Shown here piece by piece: positions 16,570 to 25,738 of a stretch of 64,000 nt of DNA (position 1 is the stretch's first letter; each line of letters begins with the position of its first letter). Below the pieces are notes generated by a model. It was not told the DNA's origin. It did no database searches and worked only from the letters and a program-made list of their open reading frames with translations. Source of the DNA: Georgenia sp. EYE_87 (GTDB lineage Bacteria > Actinomycetota > Actinomycetes > Actinomycetales > Actinomycetaceae); contig NZ_JAHXNL010000014.1 in the NCBI RefSeq assembly GCF_023148685.1, forward strand, positions 29,881-93,880. Direction: 5' to 3'. The translations under genes and the position numbers were made by a program.

Positions 16570-18968
16570 GCCCTCGCTCCCCACGCGGCGAGGCCGTCCC
16601 GTGCGAGCAGGTCGGCGGTCGCCCGCGACACCTCGAGATGCCGGCGGACCGTGCCCTCGTCGACGTCCGAGCGCCGGAGCACCCCGAGGTCCGTCGCACC
16701 GTGCAGGGCGGCGACCGCCTGGGCGATCCGGTCGGTCTCCCGCGGCGTCATCCCGGCGAACGCGAGGCGCAGTTCGGGCAGGTGCGCCACGAAGGTCTCC
16801 CGCTCCCAGGCGGCCAGCCGCCCGTCGAGCGCGCCGAGGAGCGCGGGCTCCTGCCACGCCGCCTCCCGGGCCGTGCGGAGCAGCCCGCTGACGAAGCCGA
16901 CGCCGTCGGCGGCCGACGCCGTGCCGGACAGGTGCCCGGCGATCGCCCGCGCCACCGACTCCGGGTTGAGCCGGCCGGCGGAGTACCGCAGACCGGTCGC
17001 ACCGCCGCGCACCAGCGGCGCCTCGTGCACGGACGCGAGCCGGTCCACCAGCTGCCAGTAGAGGTCGGCGTCGAGGGCGCTGCCCGCCTCGCCGAGGAGG
17101 ACCTCCCGCAGCTGGACGAGGGCGTCGACCGCGTCGGCCGGGTCGCACTCCTGCCCGGACAGCTCGCGGCCGAGGAACACGGTGCGCTCGTACGCGGTGC
17201 GGAGCAGGGCGGGCAGCGGCTCGAGCGTGCGTGCCTCGAGCGGTTCGCGCGCCTCACGCAGCAGGGCGAGCTGCGCCGTCGCCGCGGCCAGCGCATCGAA
17301 CGCGACGTCGGTGGCCAGGGCCTCCCGGACAAGCTCCAGCGGCTCCCCGACGTGGCGGTGGAGCCCGAGCACGCAGGCCCGGACGAGCAGCGAGGTCGCG
17401 GCCGGGGCGCTGCGGGCACCCGCGGCGCGCTCGGCCTCCAGCTGCGCCTCGAAGCGGGTGGCAACGGCGGCCGGGAGCGTCTCGCCGAGGACGGACATCT
17501 CCGCCAGCGCGCCGTCGGTCGCCGGGCTCCACCGGTACTCCCAGCGCTCCTGGAGCCGGCCCAGGCCGTGGCCGTGGACGAAGTCGGGCCCCGCCGCGCG
17601 GACCGCGAAGGGCACGCCCAGCAGGGCCAGCCCGTGCAGCAGGCGGCTCGTCTCGCGGTGGGCCGGCCGCCGGTACAGGTCCAGGGCGGCGGTCCGGGGC
17701 TCACCGTCCATGTTCAGCTTCTGACGCCGCAGCCGCCCGAGGGTGTCGGCGACCAGCGGTGGTGTGCCCGCCCCGGGCGGGACCGTGCCCACCGCCGTGC
17801 CGGTGAGCACGTGCCGGGTGACGGCTGCCACCAGAGCGCCCTCGACGTCGGCGTCGCCCTTGACGAAGCAGCTGGTGACCGCGTCGACGAGGTCGCTGCG
17901 CAGCGGCGCGGCCCGGTCCCGCAGGTGCGCCAGCCGCAGCGCCTGCTCGAACGCGGCGGAGACGGCGGGCATCGGGACGGGGACCGTGCGGCGTCTCAGC
18001 TCCTCGGCGACGTCGAGGATCGCCGCGAGCGCCGCGTGCGCCCGGGGCTCCTCCGCGCCCTCGGTCATGAGCTGCCAGAGCTGCTGGTGCCAGGCGGGGG
18101 AGGTCATGCCGGACGCGTAGCCGTTCAGCCGCTCCAGCCGCTCGAAGGTGTAGCGCACGACGGCGGCCCCGCCGGTCACCCCGTCGGCCCGTACGGCTGG
18201 CCGGGCGGGCGGCTCGGCCAGCAGCGCGGGGAGCGCCACCGCGTGGAAGCCGCCGACGACGACGAGCACCGGACCGTCGCCCGGGCCCCGTCCCGTCAGG
18301 GCCTGGGCGATGTGCCAGACCATCTCCGCCTCGCGGGCGGTGGTGCCGTCCCGGTCGAGCTCGGCCGCGGGGTGGTCCTGCCGCGCCAGCTGGCACCACG
18401 CCGCGACGCGGGCGGTGTGCTCGGCGGCGGGCACCGCTGCGGCGTCGGCCTCGAGCAGATGCTCCCAGAGGTCCTCGTGGTCGCGGCAGCCCAGCTGCTC
18501 GGCCAGCGCCCGCAGGCGGGCACTGGTGCGGTAGTGGTGCTCGTCCAGCAGCGGCTCCTCGGCGTCCGGGCCGTACTCCCCGGCGCAGGCGAGGGACTGC
18601 TCGGCGAGGTCGAGGTCGATGAAACGGGCCGGGATGTCGCGCACCGCGGCCTCCCGCAGGGCGACGAGCTCGGGGGAGTAGTCGCAGAAGGGCAGCTGGG
18701 CGCTCCACCGCTCCGCGGTCACGCCCTTCCCGCGGACCGCCCACGTGTAGACCGACAGCGGCATCCGCGCCTCGGGGTGCGTGAGCAGGGGGATCAGCGG
18801 CGTGAGCGAGCGCGGCCCCTCCACCAGGACCACCGACGGGCGGTGCTCCTCGACCGCCCGGCGGACCTGCCACGCGCACGCCGGGCTGTGGTGCCGCACC
18901 GGCACGACCACCAGCTCGTCGCTGACGAGGGAGGCCGCGAGGTCACGGACGCCGGCGGTGCTGAGCAT
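16566..18968 (-). CDS. DUF5682 family protein (YehM-like)
   Basis: 800 residues. The N-terminal domain has VVPVRHHSPACAW (His-26, His-27), VVLVEGP (Glu-50) and, near residue 242, VVVGGFHAVALP, an arrangement reminiscent of the erythromycin-esterase/TraB/TIKI hydrolase fold; that is inference. The remaining two thirds are helical, rich in Ala and Leu, without a motif I can name. It starts nine bases after the MoxR stop and overlaps the VWA start, so it belongs in the same operon. Expression with MoxR, VWA and SWIM partners is as in the E. coli yeh cluster. Confidence 0.85.
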   Translation of the reverse strand: MLSTAGVRDLAASLVSDELVVVPVRHHSPACAWQVRRAVEEHRPSVVLVEGPRSLTPLIPLLTHPEARMPLSVYTWAVRGKGVTAERWSAQLPFCDYSPELVALREAAVRDIPARFIDLDLAEQSLACAGEYGPDAEEPLLDEHHYRTSARLRALAEQLGCRDHEDLWEHLLEADAAAVPAAEHTARVAAWCQLARQDHPAAELDRDGTTAREAEMVWHIAQALTGRGPGDGPVLVVVGGFHAVALPALLAEPPARPAVRADGVTGGAAVVRYTFERLERLNGYASGMTSPAWHQQLWQLMTEGAEEPRAHAALAAILDVAEELRRRTVPVPMPAVSAAFEQALRLAHLRDRAAPLRSDLVDAVTSCFVKGDADVEGALVAAVTRHVLTGTAVGTVPPGAGTPPLVADTLGRLRRQKLNMDGEPRTAALDLYRRPAHRETSRLLHGLALLGVPFAVRAAGPDFVHGHGLGRLQERWEYRWSPATDGALAEMSVLGETLPAAVATRFEAQLEAERAAGARSAPAATSLLVRACVLGLHRHVGEPLELVREALATDVAFDALAAATAQLALLREAREPLEARTLEPLPALLRTAYERTVFLGRELSGQECDPADAVDALVQLREVLLGEAGSALDADLYWQLVDRLASVHEAPLVRGGATGLRYSAGRLNPESVARAIAGHLSGTASAADGVGFVSGLLRTAREAAWQEPALLGALDGRLAAWERETFVAHLPELRLAFAGMTPRETDRIAQAVAALHGATDLGVLRRSDVDEGTVRRHLEVSRATADLLARDGLAAWGARA

Positions 18969-18977
18969 CGCCCGCGC

Positions 18978-20078
18978 TCACCGGTCCAGCTCGCGGCGCG
19001 CATCGAGCGCACGCCGCCACCGCCGGTCCCGCCTGGCCCGCTCCTTGACGACGACGTCGAAGTAGTGCCGCAGCTTCGTGCCGTCCTGCGGCTCGTCCTT
19101 GAGCACGGTGCCGATGAGCTGGCGCGCCACGTGCTCCCCGCCCACCTCGCCGTCGCCGAAGTAGTGGGCGTCGAGGCCGGCGGCGTAGCCGACCGCCACG
19201 GCCTCGGCGGAGGAGAGGACCGCGGTGGGTCGCTCGACCACCGTCCCCTCCGCGGTCACGCCGTCGCGCAGGTCGTGGAAGGCGGTGACGAGCAGGTCGA
19301 CGACGTCCTCGCTCATCCGCGTGGTGACCTCCGCCTGCCGCAGCAGGGCGTCGGTCTGCTCTCGCACGAGCCGGGCCTCGAGCCGCCGGTCGGCGATGGG
19401 GCGGACGGTCTCGAAGTTGAACCGGCGCTTGAGCGCGCTCGACATCTCGTGGACCCCGCGGTCGCGGAGGTTGGCGGTGGCGACGACGTTGAAACCCGGC
19501 CGGGCGAAGACGGTCTCCGCATCGCCGTCGAGCTCGGGCACGTGGAGGACCTTGTCGGAGAGCAGCCCGATGAGCACGTCCTGGATCTCCGGCTGGACGC
19601 GCGTGACCTCCTCGAACCGGCACAGCGCGCCGCGCTCCATCGCCCGGTACATCGGGCCCCTGACGAGCGCACGCTCGCTGGGCCCCTCGGCGAGCAGGAG
19701 CGCGTAGTTCCAGGAGTACGCGATCTGGTCGCCGGTGGTGCCCGAGGAGCCCTGGACGGTGCAGGTGGAGTCCCCGGAGATCGCGGCGGCGAGCAGCTCG
19801 GAGAGCATCGACTTGGCGGTGCCCGGCTCACCGACGAGCAGGAGCCCCCGGTTGCTCATGAGGGTGACGACGCACCGGTCGACCAGGGCGTCGTCGCCGT
19901 AGAACTTGCGGCTGACCCCGAGGGCCGCCTCGCCGATCACGAACGCGCGCACCGCGCGGGGGGACAGGCGCCAGCCGGCCGGACGGGGGCCGGCGTCCGC
20001 CCGGGCGAGGGCGGCGAGCTCCGCCGCGTGGACCTGTTCGGCGGGGGCGCGGAGGACCGCGGACGGTGGCACGCTCAC
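18978..20078 (-). CDS. MoxR-type AAA+ ATPase, YehL subfamily
   Basis: 366 residues. Walker A GEPGTAKS is at 83-90. The Walker B region reads ALCRFEEVTR (151-160), with Phe-Glu-Glu where most MoxR proteins have Asp-Glu; this variant is typical of the YehL branch. Sensor 1 is Asn-203 in VVATANLRD, and a conserved Arg pair follows in SALKRRFNFE. MoxR ATPases are thought to act as chaperones with VWA proteins. GTG at 20078 overlaps the DUF4132 stop as GTGA. The downstream gene begins nine bases after its stop. Confidence 0.9.
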   Translation of the reverse strand: MSVPPSAVLRAPAEQVHAAELAALARADAGPRPAGWRLSPRAVRAFVIGEAALGVSRKFYGDDALVDRCVVTLMSNRGLLLVGEPGTAKSMLSELLAAAISGDSTCTVQGSSGTTGDQIAYSWNYALLLAEGPSERALVRGPMYRAMERGALCRFEEVTRVQPEIQDVLIGLLSDKVLHVPELDGDAETVFARPGFNVVATANLRDRGVHEMSSALKRRFNFETVRPIADRRLEARLVREQTDALLRQAEVTTRMSEDVVDLLVTAFHDLRDGVTAEGTVVERPTAVLSSAEAVAVGYAAGLDAHYFGDGEVGGEHVARQLIGTVLKDEPQDGTKLRHYFDVVVKERARRDRRWRRALDARRELDR

Positions 20079-23000
20079 CGGCCCACCACCTTCTCCCAGG
20101 CGGGGTCGTACCCGGTGCCGTCGGCGGCGACGAGGCGCATGTCGCCGTAGGCCTCCGAGAGCAGGACGGCCGGGACGTCGCCGAGCAGGACACCCGCGCG
20201 CTCGCCGGGGCCCCCGCCGGAGCCGCCCCCGAGGCCCGCGCCGTCTCCCGGCTGCCTGACGAACCGCAGGGCCGTGAGCGCGACCCTGTTGTTCTCCTCC
20301 GGCAGGCCGTTGCCGGAGAACTCGAGGACGGTGGTCAGGCCCAGGGTGGGGAACCGCTTCTCGTAGGTGTAGAACCACCCGCCGTCCTCCGTCGGGCCAC
20401 GGGTGTAACCGAGCTTGCCCGCCCGGCCGCGCAGGGCGAACGCCTCGAGCACGTGCCCGCGGAAGTCGGCGATCTCCGACCCGGCGGCTCCGTCGTCGGG
20501 CAGGAGGTAGGTGCCCTTCCCGAGCTGGACGAAGAGCGGGACCACCTCGTAGTCCGCCAGGTGCTCGACCCACCTCGCCGCGGTCCGCGGGTCGAGGTTG
20601 GTGTCGTGCGCCAGACTCACCCGGGCGCCGGGCGCGATGGTGACGGGCTCGTCGTCGACGTCGGTCAGCGAGCCGTCCTCGAGCGGACGGAAGACGACGG
20701 CGGGCCCCTCCGGGGTGGCCGCCGTCCAGACGAGCCTCCGCACCAGGTGCCGCATCACCGGGTGCCGTGCGAGGTAGCGGTCCCAGTCCTCGTACGGCCA
20801 GGCACGCTCCGTGCAGAGCGCCTCGTAGAGCCGCTGGGTCTGCAGCTGCACCACGGCCTTCAGCTCCTTGCGCGCCGCGGCCAGGGTCTTCCTGGCCTCC
20901 GCGGCGCGGTCCGGGTCGTCGGTGCGGCGCGGGGCTGGCAGCGAGGCGATCCTCGTGTCCTCCGGCGAGCGCACCTCGAGCGTCAGGTCCGGCCGCAGCA
21001 CGGCGGAGAACGTCCGCTCGCCGTAGCTGAGCTCGAGGCGTCCGGACTCGTCCAGGCCGGCCGTGGGGACCGTCCGGTCGGCCAGCTCCTCCACGGTCCA
21101 TCCCTTCCGCTCCGCCAGCGCCAGGGCCTGCCGGTTCGCCTCCTCCTGGATGCTCTTGGTGCGGAACCGGGAGCCCACCGAGAGCATGAGCTGGGTGGCG
21201 GACGGGTGCTCGATCCAGCCCAGCATGCCCACGAGCGCCTTGGACTGGGAGGCGCGCCGGCCGTACCAGTCCTTGAGGTACCGGGCCACGGGTGCGGCGG
21301 CGCGCTCGCGCGCACACGCGGCGACGACGGCGAGCAGCCCCTTGGACGCCGCGGCGGACCCGACCGGTTCGCGCAGGAACCGCGGCAGGTACGCGGCGGT
21401 GAGCTCCTCCACCGAGGCGCCGAGGAGGGGGTTGTTCTGGTAGCCCTGCGGGTACCGGGTCATGGACTGGTGCGTCCAGCCGGCCTCCTGGGCGGCCCGC
21501 CGGTGGGCCTCCTCGGCGTCGATCGGCCGGGTGTCCTCCGCCAGCCACGACTCGAGGACGAACTGCCCGAGCCGCTCCCGGTCCACCGGGTCGAACATGG
21601 CGCAGTACTTGCGCAGCATCGCGTTCGGCTCCGGGCTCCTCGCCCGCACGGCCTGGGCGAGCAGCCACTGCAGCGTCTCGGTGCCGACCGGCTCGCCGCT
21701 GTCGGACCAGCGCACCTCGGGCAGGCCGGACCAGGGGAACCACCCGAGCTCCTTGGGCAGGCCCTTGGCGACGGCGGCCCGCGCCTTCTTTCGCAGGTCG
21801 GCGCGGTCGACGTACCGCTCGACGGGACGGCCGAGCGCCTCCAGCGCGTCGAGCATCGCGCCCTTGGCCAGGTCGTGCTTCTCCTTGCCGACGGCGGTCT
21901 CCAGGGCCGGCACGGCGGCCTCGGCGCGCCGACGGCGCAGCCAGCCGGCCGCCTCGGCGCGCGTGTCGAACTTCCCGTCCTGCAGGGCGGCGACGACGCG
22001 GGCCTCGGTGCCCGGGAGCGCGTCGAGGGCCACCTGGGCCGGGCGCCGGTCCACCCGGTTCCCGGCGAGGGCGGTGTCGAGGAGTGCGTCGACGGCCCGG
22101 CGGGGGAGCGTCGGCAGGGTCGCCAGCGCAAGGTAGGGGGCGTCCGGGGCGACCGACCAGTCGCGGTCCGTGCTGGACAGCGTGCGCAGCACGACATCCA
22201 GGTGAACCAGGACGAACGGAGCCACGTGCTCGTCCGGCCAGCCCCGGCCCAGGCGGGGGGCCCAGGGGGCGGCGAAGCGCCGGTAGACGGAGCTGGCGCC
22301 GTCGAGGCCGAGCTCGTCCAGCATCGTGGCGACCTCGAGCAGCGTGGGCCGACCGGTGCGGGCGTGCTCGGCCTCGAGGAGGGTCGCCGCGGTGCGCGAC
22401 AGGGCGCCGCCGTGCTCGACGAGGTGGCCGACGTGGTGCAGCAGCGCGACGATGCCGGCCGGCCCCAGCGGCAGGCGTCCGGCGCGACGCTCGAGCAGGT
22501 GCGCCACGACGTGCGGCGCGTCCTCCCTCGGGGTGGCGGGGTGCGTGCCGCGCCCGAGCTCGGACAGGACCCGCCTCAGCGAGCCGGGGTCGAGCGGGGG
22601 CGTGCGGTGGCGTCCGCCCGTGAAGCCCGGGTACTGGGCCCGCGACCTGGCCTCGGACTCCTCCGCCCTGCGGTTCGCGATCTCGATGTCCCGGTTGGCG
22701 TGCGCCCAGAGCTCCGCCAGCTCCGCCGTGAGCTCGGCCGTGACAGGGATCCGCCAGTCGACGGTCGGGCGGGGTGGGGCGACGGGGTCGCCGTGCCCAG
22801 GCCCGGCCGGGTCGGGCGCCCACTCCGCGGCGAGGGCCCGGACGCTCGCCGCCCGGTCCGTCGAGGCGCGCTCGAGTGCCCACGCCCGTGCGTCGTCGTC
22901 CGCCGCGCCCAGGGCGCGCAGGGCGTTCAGCCGGATCTCCGGCGTGCCGGACACCGCCAGCCCCTTCAGGGGCTCCACCAGCAGGGCACCGCAGCGGGCG

Positions 23001-23782
23001 GCGAGCGGCGCGACCGCCGCCCGGACCTGCTTGCTGCTGGAGGCCAGCAGACCGGCGAGCTCCGGCGCGAACAGGGTGAGAGCGTCGTCCGGCAACGGTG
23101 CCAGCATCTCGAGCGCCACGAGCTGGCCGCGGGCGCCCTGGCCGGCGACGAGAGGGCGGAGCACGTCGGCGTCACGCGTGACGGCGGCCGCGTAACCGCT
23201 CAGCTCCCGGATGCTCCTGCGGGGCCCCCCGTAGGAGCGCTCGGGCTTCCCCGAGTCGCGGAAGGCGGCGGCCATGAGGTCGTGCCGCTGCGCGCCGGCC
23301 GCCACCAGGGCGTCCTCGACGACGGCGATGTCCGCCGGGACGGTCGTGCGGCGTCGTCGGTGGCTCCCGAGGAAGTCGGCCAGGTGGACCACGAGGTTCT
23401 CGGCCCAGTGCGCGCCCGCCACCGGCTCGAGCCGCACCGACCACGACCCCGCGGACACCTCGAGCACGCGCGCCCACCGCACGACGATCTCTGGGGGCAC
23501 GTCGCCGAGACCGGCGCAGAGCGCCTCCATCGCCTCCCGGTCGCCGTCGAAGCCGACGCTCCCGGCCCCGAGAGTGACGCGGCCCGTGTTCGTCCGCAGC
23601 ACCGGGTGCTTCAGCACCTCCGCCGGGCTGCCGGTGAGGACGTAGTCGCGCAGCTCGCCGGGGAGGCCGGGGGAGGCGGTCGCGAACGGCGCGAGCACGC
23701 GTTCCAGGGCGGAGCGCCACTGGCGGGGCACCGCGGTCGCCGCGTCGTCGCGCCGCCCGGTCAGCATCTGCCACAGTGCCAT
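20075..23782 (-). CDS. DUF4132 protein (YehI/MolR-like), first gene of the MoxR operon
   Basis: 1235 residues, the largest gene of the operon. The N-terminal 400 residues look like helical HEAT-type repeats (for example LNALRALGAADDDARAWALE), and the C-terminal third carries the conserved DUF4132 block around RLVWTAATPEGPAVVFRPLEDGSL...HDTNLDPRTAARWVEHLADYEVVPLFVQLG. Function is unknown; E. coli YehI is a relative. ATG at 23782 is preceded by GGAAGGGG, and its stop overlaps the MoxR start. The operon diverges from an ABC exporter operon over 207 bases. Confidence 0.88.
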   Translation of the reverse strand: MALWQMLTGRRDDAATAVPRQWRSALERVLAPFATASPGLPGELRDYVLTGSPAEVLKHPVLRTNTGRVTLGAGSVGFDGDREAMEALCAGLGDVPPEIVVRWARVLEVSAGSWSVRLEPVAGAHWAENLVVHLADFLGSHRRRRTTVPADIAVVEDALVAAGAQRHDLMAAAFRDSGKPERSYGGPRRSIRELSGYAAAVTRDADVLRPLVAGQGARGQLVALEMLAPLPDDALTLFAPELAGLLASSSKQVRAAVAPLAARCGALLVEPLKGLAVSGTPEIRLNALRALGAADDDARAWALERASTDRAASVRALAAEWAPDPAGPGHGDPVAPPRPTVDWRIPVTAELTAELAELWAHANRDIEIANRRAEESEARSRAQYPGFTGGRHRTPPLDPGSLRRVLSELGRGTHPATPREDAPHVVAHLLERRAGRLPLGPAGIVALLHHVGHLVEHGGALSRTAATLLEAEHARTGRPTLLEVATMLDELGLDGASSVYRRFAAPWAPRLGRGWPDEHVAPFVLVHLDVVLRTLSSTDRDWSVAPDAPYLALATLPTLPRRAVDALLDTALAGNRVDRRPAQVALDALPGTEARVVAALQDGKFDTRAEAAGWLRRRRAEAAVPALETAVGKEKHDLAKGAMLDALEALGRPVERYVDRADLRKKARAAVAKGLPKELGWFPWSGLPEVRWSDSGEPVGTETLQWLLAQAVRARSPEPNAMLRKYCAMFDPVDRERLGQFVLESWLAEDTRPIDAEEAHRRAAQEAGWTHQSMTRYPQGYQNNPLLGASVEELTAAYLPRFLREPVGSAAASKGLLAVVAACARERAAAPVARYLKDWYGRRASQSKALVGMLGWIEHPSATQLMLSVGSRFRTKSIQEEANRQALALAERKGWTVEELADRTVPTAGLDESGRLELSYGERTFSAVLRPDLTLEVRSPEDTRIASLPAPRRTDDPDRAAEARKTLAAARKELKAVVQLQTQRLYEALCTERAWPYEDWDRYLARHPVMRHLVRRLVWTAATPEGPAVVFRPLEDGSLTDVDDEPVTIAPGARVSLAHDTNLDPRTAARWVEHLADYEVVPLFVQLGKGTYLLPDDGAAGSEIADFRGHVLEAFALRGRAGKLGYTRGPTEDGGWFYTYEKRFPTLGLTTVLEFSGNGLPEENNRVALTALRFVRQPGDGAGLGGGSGGGPGERAGVLLGDVPAVLLSEAYGDMRLVAADGTGYDPAWEKVVGR

Positions 23783-23989
23783 GTCGCACCCCTTCCGGCG
23801 GTGCGCCCGCCGCGCCCGTCGAGGTGAAAGTAGCGGAGGAACGGACGGCGGATGACGGTTTCGCGGCTCGTGTGCGGCCGCCCGTCCGTCAGTGGGAGGG
23901 CCGGCCCGGAGAACTCCGTGGCTCGCCCGCACCGCGGCGCGTACGCTGGTGCGGCTGCGACGGCCCGCGGCAGAAGAGAAGTAGGTCCG
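23783..23989. promoter_or_regulatory. divergent promoter region, DUF4132 operon and ABC exporter
   Basis: 207 bases separating two operons. On the plus side TACGCT (23942-23947) could be the exporter's -10. On the minus side only the ribosome site (GGAAGGGG) is clear; I see no convincing -35/-10 pair and no LexA box. Confidence 0.4.
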
Positions 23990-25738
23990 ATGCTGCTGAA
24001 AGTCCTCCGACGGTTCCTGCGCCCCTACCGGCGCGACGTCGTGGTCATCGTGGTGCTCCAGATCGTGCAGACCGTCGCGGCGCTGTCCCTGCCCACCCTC
24101 AACGCCGACATCATCAACGACGGCGTGGTCCGGGGGGACACCGCCTACATCCTCCGCGTCGGCGCGCTGATGCTCGGCATCAGCGCGGTCCAGGTGGTCT
24201 GCGCCGTCGCCGCCGTCCGCCTCGGCGCGAGGACGGCCATGGCCGCGGGCCGCGACATGCGGGCCGCGGTCTTCCATCGCGTGCAGCGGTTCTCGGCCGC
24301 CGAGATGGGCCGGTTCGGCGCCCCGAGCCTGATCACGCGCAGCACCAACGACGTCCAGCAGATCCAGATGGTCACGGTGCTGACCTTCACCATCATGGTG
24401 ATGGCTCCGATCATGATGGTCGGCGGCGTGTTCATGGCCCTGCAGCAGGACGTCGGTCTCTCCGCGCTGCTCCTCGTCGTCGTCCCGGTGCTCGGGGCCG
24501 TCATGGGGCTGGCGATCTGGCGGATGGCCCCGCTGTTCAAGGTGATGCAGAAGCGGATCGACCGCATCAACCTGGTCCTGCGCGAGCAGATCTCCGGGGT
24601 GCGCGTCGTCCGGGCGTTCAACCGCCAGCCCACCGAACGCGCCCGCTTCGACGAGGCCAGCACGGAGCTGATGGCCACCGCGCTCGGCGTCGGCAAGATC
24701 ATGGCCGTCGTCTTCCCGGCGGTGCAGCTGATCATCGGTGCGTCGTCGGCGGGGGTCATCTGGTTCGGTGCGGCCCGCATCGACGCCGGGGCGATGGAGG
24801 TCGGCTCGCTCGTCGCGTTCCTCAACTACCTCATGCAGATCCTCATGTCCGTGCTGATGGCGGTCATGATGTTCGTGATGGTGCCGCGCGCCGAGGTCAG
24901 CTCCGAGCGTGTCAAGGAGGTCCTCGACGTCGAGCCCGAGATCGTCGTCCCGGCCGCCCCGGTCACGCTCCCCGTGCCGCCCGACGGCGGTCGCGGCCTC
25001 GTCGTCGAGCTCGACGGCGCGAGCTTCGGCTACGCCGGGGCGGAGTCGCCGGTGCTCTGCGAGGTCGACCTGCGCCTGGAGCCGGGACGGACGACGGCGG
25101 TGATCGGCTCGACCGGGTCGGGCAAGACCTCCCTGGTGAACCTGATCCCGCGGCTGGTCGACGTCACGGCCGGCGCGGTCCGCGTGGCCGGGGTCGACGT
25201 GCGCGACCTGGACCCGGGCGCGCTGCGCGACCGGGTCTCCCTCGTGCCGCAGAAGGCGTACCTGTTCTCCGGGACGATCGCCTCCACCCTGCGGCACGGG
25301 CGGCCGTCGGCCACGGACGCGGAGCTGTGGCGGGCCCTGGAGGTCGCCCAGGCGCGCGACTTCGTCGAGGCGCTGCCCGACGGGCTCGACGCGCCCGTGG
25401 AGCAGGGCGGCGCCAACTTCTCCGGCGGGCAGCGCCAGCGGCTGGCGATCGCCCGCGCGCTGGTGCGCCGGGCGGACGTCTACCTCTTCGACGACTCCTT
25501 CTCCGCCCTGGACTTCGCGACCGACGCCCGCCTGCGCGCCGCCCTGCCGGCGGCGACCGGCGGGGCGACCGTGCTCGTCGTCGGTCAGCGCGTCGCCTCC
25601 ATCCGCGACGCGGACCAGATCGTCGTGCTCGACGACGGACGCGTGGTCGGCGTCGGGACGCACCACGGGCTCATGGAGACCTCGCAGACGTACCGGGAGA
25701 TCGTGCTGTCCCAGCTGAGCGCGGAGGAGGCGGCATGA
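23990..25738 (+). CDS. ABC exporter half, degenerate-site subunit (heterodimer subunit 1)
   Basis: 582 residues: six membrane helices in the first 320, then one ABC domain with Walker A GSTGSGKTS, intact signature FSGGQRQRL and Walker B VYLFDDSFSALD. The catalytic Glu after Walker B is Asp here. That is the pattern of the TM287/BmrC-type subunit of heterodimeric exporters. The ATG at 23990 follows AGAGAAGTAGG. Stop and next start overlap as ATGA. Substrate cannot be told; drug or lipid export is typical of the family. Confidence 0.9.
   Translation: MLLKVLRRFLRPYRRDVVVIVVLQIVQTVAALSLPTLNADIINDGVVRGDTAYILRVGALMLGISAVQVVCAVAAVRLGARTAMAAGRDMRAAVFHRVQRFSAAEMGRFGAPSLITRSTNDVQQIQMVTVLTFTIMVMAPIMMVGGVFMALQQDVGLSALLLVVVPVLGAVMGLAIWRMAPLFKVMQKRIDRINLVLREQISGVRVVRAFNRQPTERARFDEASTELMATALGVGKIMAVVFPAVQLIIGASSAGVIWFGAARIDAGAMEVGSLVAFLNYLMQILMSVLMAVMMFVMVPRAEVSSERVKEVLDVEPEIVVPAAPVTLPVPPDGGRGLVVELDGASFGYAGAESPVLCEVDLRLEPGRTTAVIGSTGSGKTSLVNLIPRLVDVTAGAVRVAGVDVRDLDPGALRDRVSLVPQKAYLFSGTIASTLRHGRPSATDAELWRALEVAQARDFVEALPDGLDAPVEQGGANFSGGQRQRLAIARALVRRADVYLFDDSFSALDFATDARLRAALPAATGGATVLVVGQRVASIRDADQIVVLDDGRVVGVGTHHGLMETSQTYREIVLSQLSAEEAA

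Noticed and set aside
20066..23827. A 1253-codon open frame on the plus strand, opposite the DUF4132 gene
   Set aside because: Gene-length antisense frame caused by GC-rich third positions; no domain or start signal, and the minus strand carries a recognisable protein.
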